Shown: positions 30,286 through 37,471 of the stretch, one piece after another
How positions within the stretch are numbered: position 1 is the first letter of the stretch
Layout: each line of letters begins with the position of its first letter
From: Candidatus Gastranaerophilales bacterium
GTDB lineage: Bacteria; Cyanobacteriota; Vampirovibrionia; Gastranaerophilales; Gastranaerophilaceae
Length of the DNA stretch: 64,000 nucleotides
Direction: 5' to 3'
NCBI GenBank assembly: GCA_944325525.1
Contig: CALVAK010000001.1
Coordinates: forward strand, 62,001 to 126,000
Program-made: the position numbers and the translations under genes
The notes under the pieces: generated by a model
What the model saw: only the letters and a program-made list of their open reading frames with translations
The model's database searches: none
What the model was told of the DNA's origin: nothing

Positions 30286-31014
30286 TTAAAAACCAGAAGC
30301 AGTTATTTTCATAGGTCCTTCTATTGAAGCTGAAACAAATTGTTTTGTATAAGGGTTATCCTGTTTTAGTAATTCATCCGGAGTTCCTCTGAAAACTATA
30401 TGACCGTCATACAGCATTATTAATTTGTCAGAACATCTTTTTATAGTAGACATCTGATGAGTTACAACAATAGAAGTTGCTTTTGTTTCTTCTCTTAATC
30501 TCAATATATAATCTTCAATGACGGTGGAAGCAACAGGATCAAGCCCTGCAGTTGGTTCGTCATATAATATAAATTGAGGATGAGTTACAATCGCACGGGC
30601 AAGGCTTACTCTTTTTTGCATACCGCCTGAAAGTTCATAAGGAAATTTATCTTCAATACCTTCAAGACCTACGGTTTTTAAACTTTTTGCCACAATTTCT
30701 TTTAATTGTTCTTTTGTATATTTTCCTCTAAACTCTTTTCTTTCTTGAAGAGCAAAGGAGATATTATCAAATACATTTAAAGAATCAAACAAGGCAGAAT
30801 ATTGAAATACCATGGCAACATCACCGTCACCTATATCTATAACTCCTGCATCAGGGGTCAAAAGTCCCGATATCAGTTTTAATATTGTACTTTTTCCTGA
30901 ACCGCTGAACCCAACAATTGAAAGTATTTCACCTTGTTCTACCGAAAATGAAATATTATCTAATACTTTCCTTCCGTCAAATTCTTTAGTTAAATTTTGA
31001 ACTTTTATAGCCAT
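30286..31014 (-). CDS. MlaF-type ABC transporter ATPase
   Basis: 242 residues from ATG 31014, which has a GAAGG ribosome site. An open extension upstream to 31143 overlaps mlaE and is not credible. Walker A is GFSGSGKSTILK, the signature is ELSGGMQKRVSLARAI, and the Walker B region is ILYDEPTAGLDP. The SGGM-QKR signature is characteristic of the MlaF/TGD3 group. It powers the phospholipid transporter formed with MlaE (13 bases upstream) and MlaD (36 bases downstream). No STAS protein (MlaB) gene is adjacent. Confidence 0.9.
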   Translation of the reverse strand: MAIKVQNLTKEFDGRKVLDNISFSVEQGEILSIVGFSGSGKSTILKLISGLLTPDAGVIDIGDGDVAMVFQYSALFDSLNVFDNISFALQERKEFRGKYTKEQLKEIVAKSLKTVGLEGIEDKFPYELSGGMQKRVSLARAIVTHPQFILYDEPTAGLDPVASTVIEDYILRLREETKATSIVVTHQMSTIKRCSDKLIMLYDGHIVFRGTPDELLKQDNPYTKQFVSASIEGPMKITASGF

Positions 31015-31027
31015 AATAACCTTCTTT

Positions 31028-31840
31028 TTAGAAATAGAATGAAACAGCAAAAATACAGTCGATAATAACAATTGAGACAAAAGACCAGACAACGGCTTTT
31101 GTTGTTGCGATTCCGACTCCTTTTGCACCTCCCTGTGCATCATATCCGCAGCTGGAACTTACAAGACTTATACATCCTCCGAAACAGGCGGATTTTAATA
31201 GCATTATCTTTATATCTCTTATATATAATCCCTGCCATACCGAAGTATAATAGCAAAGCCAGGTCACATCTTTAGCTGCAAACATTGAAGTTATTCCTCC
31301 GGCAATAACACCGAGAGTTGATGCAATGATTACAACGAAAGGCATCATTATAAAACCCGCCAGCACTCTCGGTAAAAATAAGTATTGAAACGGAGAAACT
31401 TTAAGTACTTTCATTGCATCTATCTGTTCCGTTACCTTCATTGTTGCAAGTTCACTTGCCATCGCTGACCCAATCATTGATATTATTGCAAAACCTGTCA
31501 TTATAACGCCTATTTCTCTCACCATAGTTAGTGAAACAAGCATTCCTATATAATCTTTACCGCCTTGTTTTACCATTTCAGGTGCAATTTGCATTGCTAA
31601 AATAATTGCAGTCATTGATACAATTGAAAGAGTAATAGGAAGAGAATCCACAGCAAATCTTGATGATTGGTCTATAACCTGTTTTACATTTATTTGAAAT
31701 GTAAAAATGTATTTTAAAACCATTACAAACCTGTATGCAATTTCGCCAAAGGTTTCAAAAAACTCTTTAACATGACGTAAAAACATAACTATAAATTGAT
31801 AAGTAATCGTTTCTTGTATATAAGAACGGATATTTGCCAT
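31028..31840 (-). CDS. MlaE-type ABC transporter permease
   Basis: 270 residues with about five membrane helices. Typical MlaE segments are RFAVDSLPITLSIVSMTAII, LTMVREIGVIMTGFAIISMIGSAMASELATMKVTEQIDAM and FLPRVLAGFIMMPFVV. It is the membrane core of the MCE lipid transporter, related to plant TGD1. The N-terminus has about 35 extra residues before the first common helix. It is the first gene of the mlaE-mlaF-mlaD-lpxK-GT9 series and follows the OppF-like ATPase gene by 51 bases. Confidence 0.92.
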   Translation of the reverse strand: MANIRSYIQETITYQFIVMFLRHVKEFFETFGEIAYRFVMVLKYIFTFQINVKQVIDQSSRFAVDSLPITLSIVSMTAIILAMQIAPEMVKQGGKDYIGMLVSLTMVREIGVIMTGFAIISMIGSAMASELATMKVTEQIDAMKVLKVSPFQYLFLPRVLAGFIMMPFVVIIASTLGVIAGGITSMFAAKDVTWLCYYTSVWQGLYIRDIKIMLLKSACFGGCISLVSSSCGYDAQGGAKGVGIATTKAVVWSFVSIVIIDCIFAVSFYF

Positions 31841-31891
31841 AAATGTATTTTACAATAAATTAAATTTTTTAACCAGATAAATATTAGCCTG

Positions 31892-32851
31892 TTATAAAAA
31901 ACATCTGACTTTATGTTCAGGTGTGATTTCTTTAAGTTCGGGATGTTCTTTTTTGCATCTTTCAAATGCAAACGGACATCTTTTGTGAAATTTACAGCCT
32001 TCCGGCGGATTTTGTACGGACGGAATTTCTCCTGAAATAACTGTTCTACTTTTGTTCTTTTTCTCTGAAATAACAGGTACTGCACTTAAAAGAGCTTGAG
32101 TATATGGATGTTTATAATTATTAAAGAAATCTTCTTTTTTAGCTGTTTCTACAATTTCTCCCAGATACATAACCGCTATTCTGTCTGAAATATATTTTAC
32201 TATACTTAAATCATGTGAAATAAATAGCATTGTTAAGTTCAGATGTTTTTTTAAATCAATTAATAAATTTACTATTTGAGCTTGAATACTTACATCTAAT
32301 GCACTTACAGGTTCATCTGCCACAATAAATTCAGGATTTAATATAATGGCTCTTGCAATGGCAATACGCTGTCTTTGTCCGCCCGAGAATTCATGCGGAT
32401 ACCTGTATATATCGTCATTATTTAATCCTGTTAGTGAAATAATTTCATATATTTTTTCTTTTATTAATTTTTTGTCTTTAATTCCGTGTATAATAAATGG
32501 TTCTTCAAGAATATTGTATATCTTCATTCTAGGGTCTAAACTCATATACGGATTTTGAAAAATCAGTCGGGCTTTTTTTCTGAAATCTTTTAGTTGCTTT
32601 CTTTTAAATGTTAATATATTTTTACCGTTGAATAATATTTCACCGGAAGTTGGCATAATTAAATTTAATATGCAGTTACCAAAAGTCGATTTTCCGCTGC
32701 CTGATTCTCCCACTAAGCCCATGATTTCATTTTTGTATATGTCTATACTAACATTGTTAAGAGCATATATATATCCTTTCGTATTGCCTAAAATACCGTC
32801 AGTTATACGATAGTGCATATTTAAATTTTTTACTTCAAATAATTTTTTCAT
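31892..32851 (-). CDS. OppF/DppF-type peptide ABC transporter ATPase
   Basis: 319 residues. Walker A is VGESGSGKSTFG, the signature is HEFSGGQRQRIAIARAI, and Walker B is FIVADEPVSALDVS. The C-terminal oligopeptide-transporter domain has PPEGCKFHKRCPFAFERCKKEHPELKEI, with four cysteines that usually hold an iron-sulfur cluster in DppD/OppF proteins. It would energise uptake of oligopeptides. The usual permease, binding-protein and OppD genes are absent here, so it must pair with components encoded elsewhere. It lies between the LD-carboxypeptidase and mlaE genes; the former makes a murein-peptide uptake role plausible. Confidence 0.88.
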   Translation of the reverse strand: MKKLFEVKNLNMHYRITDGILGNTKGYIYALNNVSIDIYKNEIMGLVGESGSGKSTFGNCILNLIMPTSGEILFNGKNILTFKRKQLKDFRKKARLIFQNPYMSLDPRMKIYNILEEPFIIHGIKDKKLIKEKIYEIISLTGLNNDDIYRYPHEFSGGQRQRIAIARAIILNPEFIVADEPVSALDVSIQAQIVNLLIDLKKHLNLTMLFISHDLSIVKYISDRIAVMYLGEIVETAKKEDFFNNYKHPYTQALLSAVPVISEKKNKSRTVISGEIPSVQNPPEGCKFHKRCPFAFERCKKEHPELKEITPEHKVRCFL

Positions 32852-32898
32852 AAATTTTATTATACATTATTTTTTTATATTAATAATCGCTCTTAAAA

Positions 32899-33810
32899 CT
32901 AATCAATGTACTCTTCTTCAAATTTAATAAACCCTTTTTCACTGTTAAACAATACATTAATTCCATAAGGAATTGTATCTTTCTGTTTTCCGTGAGTGAT
33001 ATTAAATCCGGAGCAAACCGGTATATTATAATTTAAAGCAATTTCGCTCAATATATCATTAAAATAACTATTGTTATCAATATTTTGAAATTCACCTATA
33101 GCAATACCTTTTATATTTCGTTTGATTTTGTCAATGTTGAATAATTGAGTGAACATTTTATCTATTTTATATGCAGGTTCATTAAGATCCTCAGCAAATA
33201 AAACTATTTCTCCATCCGGAATAAAATCCAGTCCGGCAAGAGAAACAATGCTTGAAAGATTTCCGCCCCATAGTTTTCCTCTTGCAATTCCTTTGTTATA
33301 TATTGTTTTTCTTTCACTCGATATTTCTGTTGTTTTCCCCGTTAATGTATTAAAAAAGCTGTTTTTAGTGTAATCATTAATTTTATCCGAAAAATCACCG
33401 TTAGGCATCGGGGAATGAAAACAAATAAGTCCAGTTTTCTTATAAAACATTGCAAGCAAGATTGAAATATCTGAATATCCTGCAAAAATTTTAGGGTTTT
33501 TTCTTATAATTTCCCAGTTAATTTTATTTAAAAGTCTTAAAGTTCCATATCCGCCTCTTGCACATATAATAGCATCTATTTCTCTGTTAAGAAAAAAATC
33601 GTGCAATGTTTTTATACAGCTATCATCATTGTTGCCGGCCATGTAACGATGTGAACTATAGCACGTGTCAGAAATTATGACATTATAACCTTCCTGTTCA
33701 AAAAAATGTTTTGCTTTTTCTATTTTTGAAATATCTCTTATTTGTCCTGATACCGCTATAATCCCGATAGTATCACCTTTTTTTAATTTTTTAGGTTTAA
33801 TTATTTTCAT
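32899..33810 (-). CDS. ldcA: LD-carboxypeptidase (peptidase family S66)
   Basis: Removes the terminal D-alanine from murein tetrapeptides in recycling. There are 303 residues. The N-terminal motif KKGDTIGIIAVSGQI and IICARGGYGTLRLL lead to the nucleophile region KIFAGYSDISILL, and the C-terminal half has RGKLWGGNLSSIVSLAG and NITHGKQKDTIPYGI, with the conserved Glu-His pair. All match S66. It lies 47 bases before an OppF-like ATPase gene in the same direction. Divergent from dnaX. Confidence 0.9.
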   Translation of the reverse strand: MKIIKPKKLKKGDTIGIIAVSGQIRDISKIEKAKHFFEQEGYNVIISDTCYSSHRYMAGNNDDSCIKTLHDFFLNREIDAIICARGGYGTLRLLNKINWEIIRKNPKIFAGYSDISILLAMFYKKTGLICFHSPMPNGDFSDKINDYTKNSFFNTLTGKTTEISSERKTIYNKGIARGKLWGGNLSSIVSLAGLDFIPDGEIVLFAEDLNEPAYKIDKMFTQLFNIDKIKRNIKGIAIGEFQNIDNNSYFNDILSEIALNYNIPVCSGFNITHGKQKDTIPYGINVLFNSEKGFIKFEEEYID

Positions 33811-33875
33811 ATAAAGCCACTTTTTTTCTTTATTAAGATATAATTGATATTAACAAATATTTTTGGAGCAAGCAA

Positions 33876-35699
33876 TTGGATACAAAATACATTCCTTTAT
33901 ACAGAAAATACCGTCCGCAGACATTTCACGACCTGATAGGTCAAGAAAATATCGTGCATGCTTTAAGTAATGCAATTTCTCTTAACCGTATTTCTCACGC
34001 TTATTTGCTTTGCGGACCTAGAGGAACGGGGAAAACTTCTTCTGCTAGAATTCTTGCAAAATCCTTAAACTGTAAGGAAGGTCCTACTTTAACTCCTTGC
34101 GGTAAATGTCCGGCATGTCTTGATATTATGAATTCTATTCCTGTTGATGTCATAGAAATAGACGCTGCAAGTAACAGAAGTGTTGAAGATACACAGGCAA
34201 TATTAGAAAAAATTCAATATGTTCCCGTAAATGGCAGGTATAAAATCTACGTTATAGATGAAGTACATATGCTGTCAAATCATGCATTTAATGCTCTTCT
34301 GAAAACCCTGGAAGAACCGCCGGAAAATGTAATATTTATTCTTGCTACTACAGAACCTCATAAAGTTCTTGATACCATTATTTCAAGATGCCAGAGGTTT
34401 GATTTTAGAAGAATTACAACCAATGATATAGTAAAATGTCTGGAATATATTTCACAACAGGAAAATATTAACATTTCACAAGATGCATTATTTGCAATTG
34501 CAAAAAATTCACAGGGAGGAATGAGAGATGCTCTTGCTCTTCTTGACCAGATAAGTGTTCTTGGTGTAAATAAGCAGATTACTATGAATGATATTAATGA
34601 AATTTTAGGTAAAATTTCTTATGATACCTTGTTTGAAATTGTAAAGCGTTTTATTAGTGCGGATTGTTCTGAATCAATAAGTTTAATAAATAATATATAT
34701 GCAAAAGGAAATGAACCTGTTCAAATAGTATCAGAACTTATACAGTATTTCCGTGACTTAATGATTGTCAAAAATTGTACCGATAAAGAATTGATTTATT
34801 CTTTGACTCAAATTAATGAAATAAATTTTGAAAGAACAAAAGAACAGAGCAAAAGTTTTACAATTTCTGAAATTATTCAGATAATTGATAGATTGTCATA
34901 TTACTGTACACAAATAAAAGATACGACCAATAAATATCTGTGGCTTGAGCTTTGTATAATTGATTTAACAAATTATAAGAATCTGCCCTCGGCAGAAAAT
35001 CTTTTAAGAAGAATAGAAGAAATCGAGAATAAAATTTCTTCTGGAAATACTTTTTCGGTTCAAAATAAAAGCACTGATATTAAGCCTGTTTCGCAGCCTG
35101 AATTTATCAATTGTAACAAAAATAGTGAAATATCTATAGCCGAAATAAAACCTGTTGTAAAAACAGAAGAAAATAAAAATGATAAAGAAATAACTGTAAA
35201 ATCTGAAGAAAAAAAGGAAACAGCAGACCAAAAACCTTCTTCTGATGTACATTCCCTGTGGGTTTCAATTTTGCAAAGTATAGAAAGTACGCCAAACAGA
35301 GCTTTTTATTCTAATCTCGCAAAACCAGTTGAAATTTGTGAAGATAAGATTGTTATCGCTTTTTCTAAAGAAATGTTTGTAAAACAGGCAAAAGAGGGAA
35401 GCAAAAAACAGGCTTTGATTGATGCCGTATCTAAATATATGAATATAAAAGAGCCGAACATTTCAATAGTTTTAAATAATAATATAGATTTAACAAAAAA
35501 AGTTAATATTCCTCAGCCAGTTCCAAAAAAAGAAGAAAAAGATGAAGAATCCATAGTAAAAAAAGAAGAAGAGGAATATCATAAATATGTTGCTGAAAAA
35601 GAAGCTGATGAAAAAAAGGAAGAAGAAATATCTTCTGTTGATTCTTCAAGTCAGGCAGCAATGGTCAAAGAACTGTTTGATGGTAAATTTATAGATTGA
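33876..35699 (+). CDS. dnaX: DNA polymerase III subunits gamma/tau
   Basis: Clamp-loader ATPase. There are 607 residues. The start is TTG 33876, supported by a GGAG ribosome site and by the family start YIPLYRKYRPQTFHDLIGQ. Walker A is G47-T54 (GPRGTGKT), zinc ligands are C66, C75, C78 and C81, Walker B is YVIDEVHML, and the sensor 1 region is IFILATTEP. From about 400 an acidic and lysine-rich linker leads to a short tau-like C-terminal domain (LWVSILQSIESTPNRAFYSNL). TATAAT at 33839-33844 could be its promoter. The 3' end overlaps smpB by 11 bases. Confidence 0.95.
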   Translation: MDTKYIPLYRKYRPQTFHDLIGQENIVHALSNAISLNRISHAYLLCGPRGTGKTSSARILAKSLNCKEGPTLTPCGKCPACLDIMNSIPVDVIEIDAASNRSVEDTQAILEKIQYVPVNGRYKIYVIDEVHMLSNHAFNALLKTLEEPPENVIFILATTEPHKVLDTIISRCQRFDFRRITTNDIVKCLEYISQQENINISQDALFAIAKNSQGGMRDALALLDQISVLGVNKQITMNDINEILGKISYDTLFEIVKRFISADCSESISLINNIYAKGNEPVQIVSELIQYFRDLMIVKNCTDKELIYSLTQINEINFERTKEQSKSFTISEIIQIIDRLSYYCTQIKDTTNKYLWLELCIIDLTNYKNLPSAENLLRRIEEIENKISSGNTFSVQNKSTDIKPVSQPEFINCNKNSEISIAEIKPVVKTEENKNDKEITVKSEEKKETADQKPSSDVHSLWVSILQSIESTPNRAFYSNLAKPVEICEDKIVIAFSKEMFVKQAKEGSKKQALIDAVSKYMNIKEPNISIVLNNNIDLTKKVNIPQPVPKKEEKDEESIVKKEEEEYHKYVAEKEADEKKEEEISSVDSSSQAAMVKELFDGKFID

Positions 35700-36150
35700 T
35701 TTTTCCGGATTTAATTGCTCTTTGAGCATCTCTTGACTGGGCTTTTTTTGCAAGGTCTTCTCTTTTATCATATAATTTCTTACCTTTTGCAAGTGCTATT
35801 TCAAGCTTAGCCCATCCGTCCGATAAAAACAATTCAATCGGAACAATGCTGTATCCGTCTTTTTTTATTTTCCCCGTTAATTTTTCAATTTCTTTTTTAT
35901 TTAAAAGTAGTTTGCGGACTCTTTTTTCTTCATGATTATATCTGTTGCCCTGTTCATAAGGGCTGATATGGCAGTTGTAGAGAAAAACTTCAAAATCTTC
36001 TATCTTTACAAAGCTGTCTTTTAGGTTTACGGCACCTTTTCTTACGGATTTTATTTCAGTACCGGTTAATACCATTCCTGCCGTATATTTATCAAATATA
36101 TGATATTCGTGAAAAGCTTTTTTATTTGTTGCTATTATTTTCTTGTTCAT
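35689..36150 (-). CDS. smpB: SsrA-binding protein SmpB
   Basis: Delivers tmRNA to stalled ribosomes. 153 residues from ATG 36150, matching the family start KIIATNKKAFHEY; the frame is open to 36192 but the extra residues are unlike the family. Visible motifs are GMVLTGTEIKSVRKGAVNLKDSFV, YNCHISPYEQGN, the basic RVRKLLLNKKEI segment, and a C-terminal tail KLYDKREDLAKKAQSRD. No clear ribosome site was seen; it lies 19 bases beyond the stop codon of the preceding gene, which suggests coupling. It converges on dnaX with an 11-base overlap. Confidence 0.93.
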   Translation of the reverse strand: MNKKIIATNKKAFHEYHIFDKYTAGMVLTGTEIKSVRKGAVNLKDSFVKIEDFEVFLYNCHISPYEQGNRYNHEEKRVRKLLLNKKEIEKLTGKIKKDGYSIVPIELFLSDGWAKLEIALAKGKKLYDKREDLAKKAQSRDAQRAIKSGKINL

Positions 36151-36169
36151 AAAAAAAATTATATCATCA

Positions 36170-36496
36170 TTAAACCAATTTAATAACATCACTGTATATA
36201 TTTGATAATAATTTATATTTGATTTCTTTATAGTTCGTTGTATTAACTTGATTATAAGGAATTATTATCTGAGAGATGTATTTTTTATAATTAAACCAAT
36301 TATTAATATTCCATACAACAGCTGATAAAACTATACATAAGCCGTCAGGGTTGTAGAATTTGTTAAGAATAATTTTCCCGTTTATTTTTTCCGGCTTAAT
36401 AATAATTCCATGTAAATCAGCAAGTTTTTTGTATTTTTTCAGGTTATTTAAAATATCAGAATTCTCTTTATTAAAATCTTTAATTACTTCAACCAT
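36170..36496 (-). CDS. small protein of unknown function
   Basis: 108 residues from ATG 36496; a second ATG at 36499 is equally in frame. A GGGA ribosome site precedes them. There is no signal peptide or clear membrane helix. The middle has hydrophobic strands (IIIKPEKINGKIIL, GLCIVLSAVVWNINNW), suggesting a small alpha/beta fold. I do not recognise it. It lies between smpB and another small orphan, all on the minus strand. Confidence 0.5.
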   Translation of the reverse strand: MVEVIKDFNKENSDILNNLKKYKKLADLHGIIIKPEKINGKIILNKFYNPDGLCIVLSAVVWNINNWFNYKKYISQIIIPYNQVNTTNYKEIKYKLLSNIYSDVIKLV

Positions 36497-36537
36497 CATA
36501 TTCCCAAAAATTACAATTGTTAAAAATGTATAATCTG

Positions 36538-36846
36538 CTAGTTAGTTTTATTTTTTCTGAATTTTTCAAAAAGTTCGTAATAATAATCAACTTTTTTCTC
36601 TTTAATAATTTTGTTAATTGCTTCTTCTGCTCTTAGGAAATAAGGTAAATCAATCATTCCTGTTGATATTTCATATTCTTTAAAAATATTAATTAAAATA
36701 CTGTTTAGTTCATAAATTTTTTTCTTCTTTGATGTAAAGGTGCTTTTAAACCGTTCCTTAATTTTTTCCAGATAAATTTTAAACAAGTCTTTTCTACCAC
36801 AACAGACGTTATGATAAGCAACAAGACGTAAATGTCTTTTTCTCAT
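36538..36846 (-). CDS. small basic protein of unknown function
   Basis: 102 residues, strongly basic and mostly helical (KIYLEKIKERFKSTFTSKKKK; YYYELFEKFRKNKTN), with CC at 15-16. An AAGGAG ribosome site lies slightly far upstream of the ATG. It is divergent from the XRE regulator, and the two share a 200-base control region with an operator array. I infer a possible target or partner of that regulator, without proof. Confidence 0.5.
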   Translation of the reverse strand: MRKRHLRLVAYHNVCCGRKDLFKIYLEKIKERFKSTFTSKKKKIYELNSILINIFKEYEISTGMIDLPYFLRAEEAINKIIKEKKVDYYYELFEKFRKNKTN

Positions 36847-36905
36847 GTCTTACCATCTCCTTATTGAGTTTTGTAACTTCCTTAATGTGTAATATACTAA
36901 AAATA

Positions 36906-36938
36906 GTGCAATAAAATATAGACTGTTGTATAATACAA
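36906..36938 (+). promoter_or_regulatory. candidate promoter of the XRE gene with dyad -10
   Basis: TATAAT at 36929-36934 is embedded in a 13-base perfect dyad TTGTAT-A-ATACAA (36926-36938). A weak -35 (GTGCAA, 36906-36911) lies 17 bases upstream. The operator array begins just downstream of the expected start site. Confidence 0.4.
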
Positions 36939-36949
36939 ATAGTTGGAAG

Positions 36950-37029
36950 TTACATGATATTATAATTTTATACGTTTAATTTTACATGATTATGTAAAAT
37001 TATACAATACATCTTACATTATTATGTAA
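36950..37029. promoter_or_regulatory. three-fold operator array TTACAT-N4-ATGTAA, 32-bp period
   Basis: Three dyads of the same geometry. Site 1 is at 36950-36965 (TTACAT-GATA-TTATAA, right half degenerate), site 2 at 36981-36998 (perfect 7-base arms, spacer GATT), and site 3 at 37014-37029 (perfect 6-base arms, spacer TATT). Their centres, 36957.5, 36989.5 and 37021.5, are exactly 32 bases apart, about three helical turns. They sit between the putative promoter and the XRE start, as expected of sites for an autorepressor. Confidence 0.7.
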
Positions 37030-37051
37030 CAAAAGTTCAAGTGTGAATATC

Positions 37052-37471
37052 ATGTGCATAGGAAAAAGAATAAAAGAAATTAAAGAAAAATTGAAATTAA
37101 CATCAAATGAACTGGCAAGACAGCTTAACATTCCTGTAAGGACTATTGGCAGCTACGAAAGAGGAGAAGCACAGCCCAGTCCAAAGTTTTTGAATGCTTT
37201 AATAGAAAACTTCAGAATTAATATTAACTGGTTATTGACCGGAAAAGGAAATATGTTTATTTCAAAACGGATGGAAATGGAACTGAATTATATTGTAAAT
37301 TTACAAAAACGTTTAAATCTGTCTAAAGATGAAATAAATGGATTAATAGATATTATGGATTCAGAAGCAAGCAGAGAAATGGTCTTAAAATTTATTGAGA
37401 TAAAAAAGGGGAATAAAGAAGCTCTGGACAGTCTTATTGACAATCTTGAAGGAATAAAAGCCGTATATTAA
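37052..37471 (+). CDS. XRE-family helix-turn-helix transcriptional regulator
   Basis: 139 residues from ATG 37052; a GTG at 37043 would add three. An N-terminal Cro/CI HTH occurs at about 4-62: GKRIKEIKEKLKLTSNELARQLNIPVRTIGSYERGEAQPSP. The INWLLTGKGNMF tail is typical of phage-type and Bacteroides-type XRE repressors. A helical C-terminus (about 70-139) probably dimerises. An array of three operator dyads precedes it, which points to autorepression. Its end overlaps by four bases the convergent helicase gene. There are no other phage-like genes nearby. Confidence 0.85.
   Translation: MCIGKRIKEIKEKLKLTSNELARQLNIPVRTIGSYERGEAQPSPKFLNALIENFRININWLLTGKGNMFISKRMEMELNYIVNLQKRLNLSKDEINGLIDIMDSEASREMVLKFIEIKKGNKEALDSLIDNLEGIKAVY

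Noticed and set aside
31015..31143. 43-residue extension of the MlaF-like ATPase
   Set aside because: It overlaps the end of mlaE, is unlike the family, and ATG 31014 has a well-placed ribosome site.
31789..32085. Minus-strand open frame spanning the end of the OppF-like gene and the start of mlaE
   Set aside because: It is out of frame with both genes, has no ribosome site, and overlaps two well-supported coding regions.
35523..35564. Two A7 tracts in dnaX that might cause slippage to make gamma
   Set aside because: Runs of this length are common in this AT-rich DNA, and no frameshift-stimulating hairpin was seen downstream, so programmed slippage cannot be claimed.
36950..37029. CRISPR-like reading of the 32-bp spaced repeats
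   Set aside because: There are only three short dyads, the intervening sequences are AT-rich and not spacer-like, and no cas genes are present. An operator array fits better.
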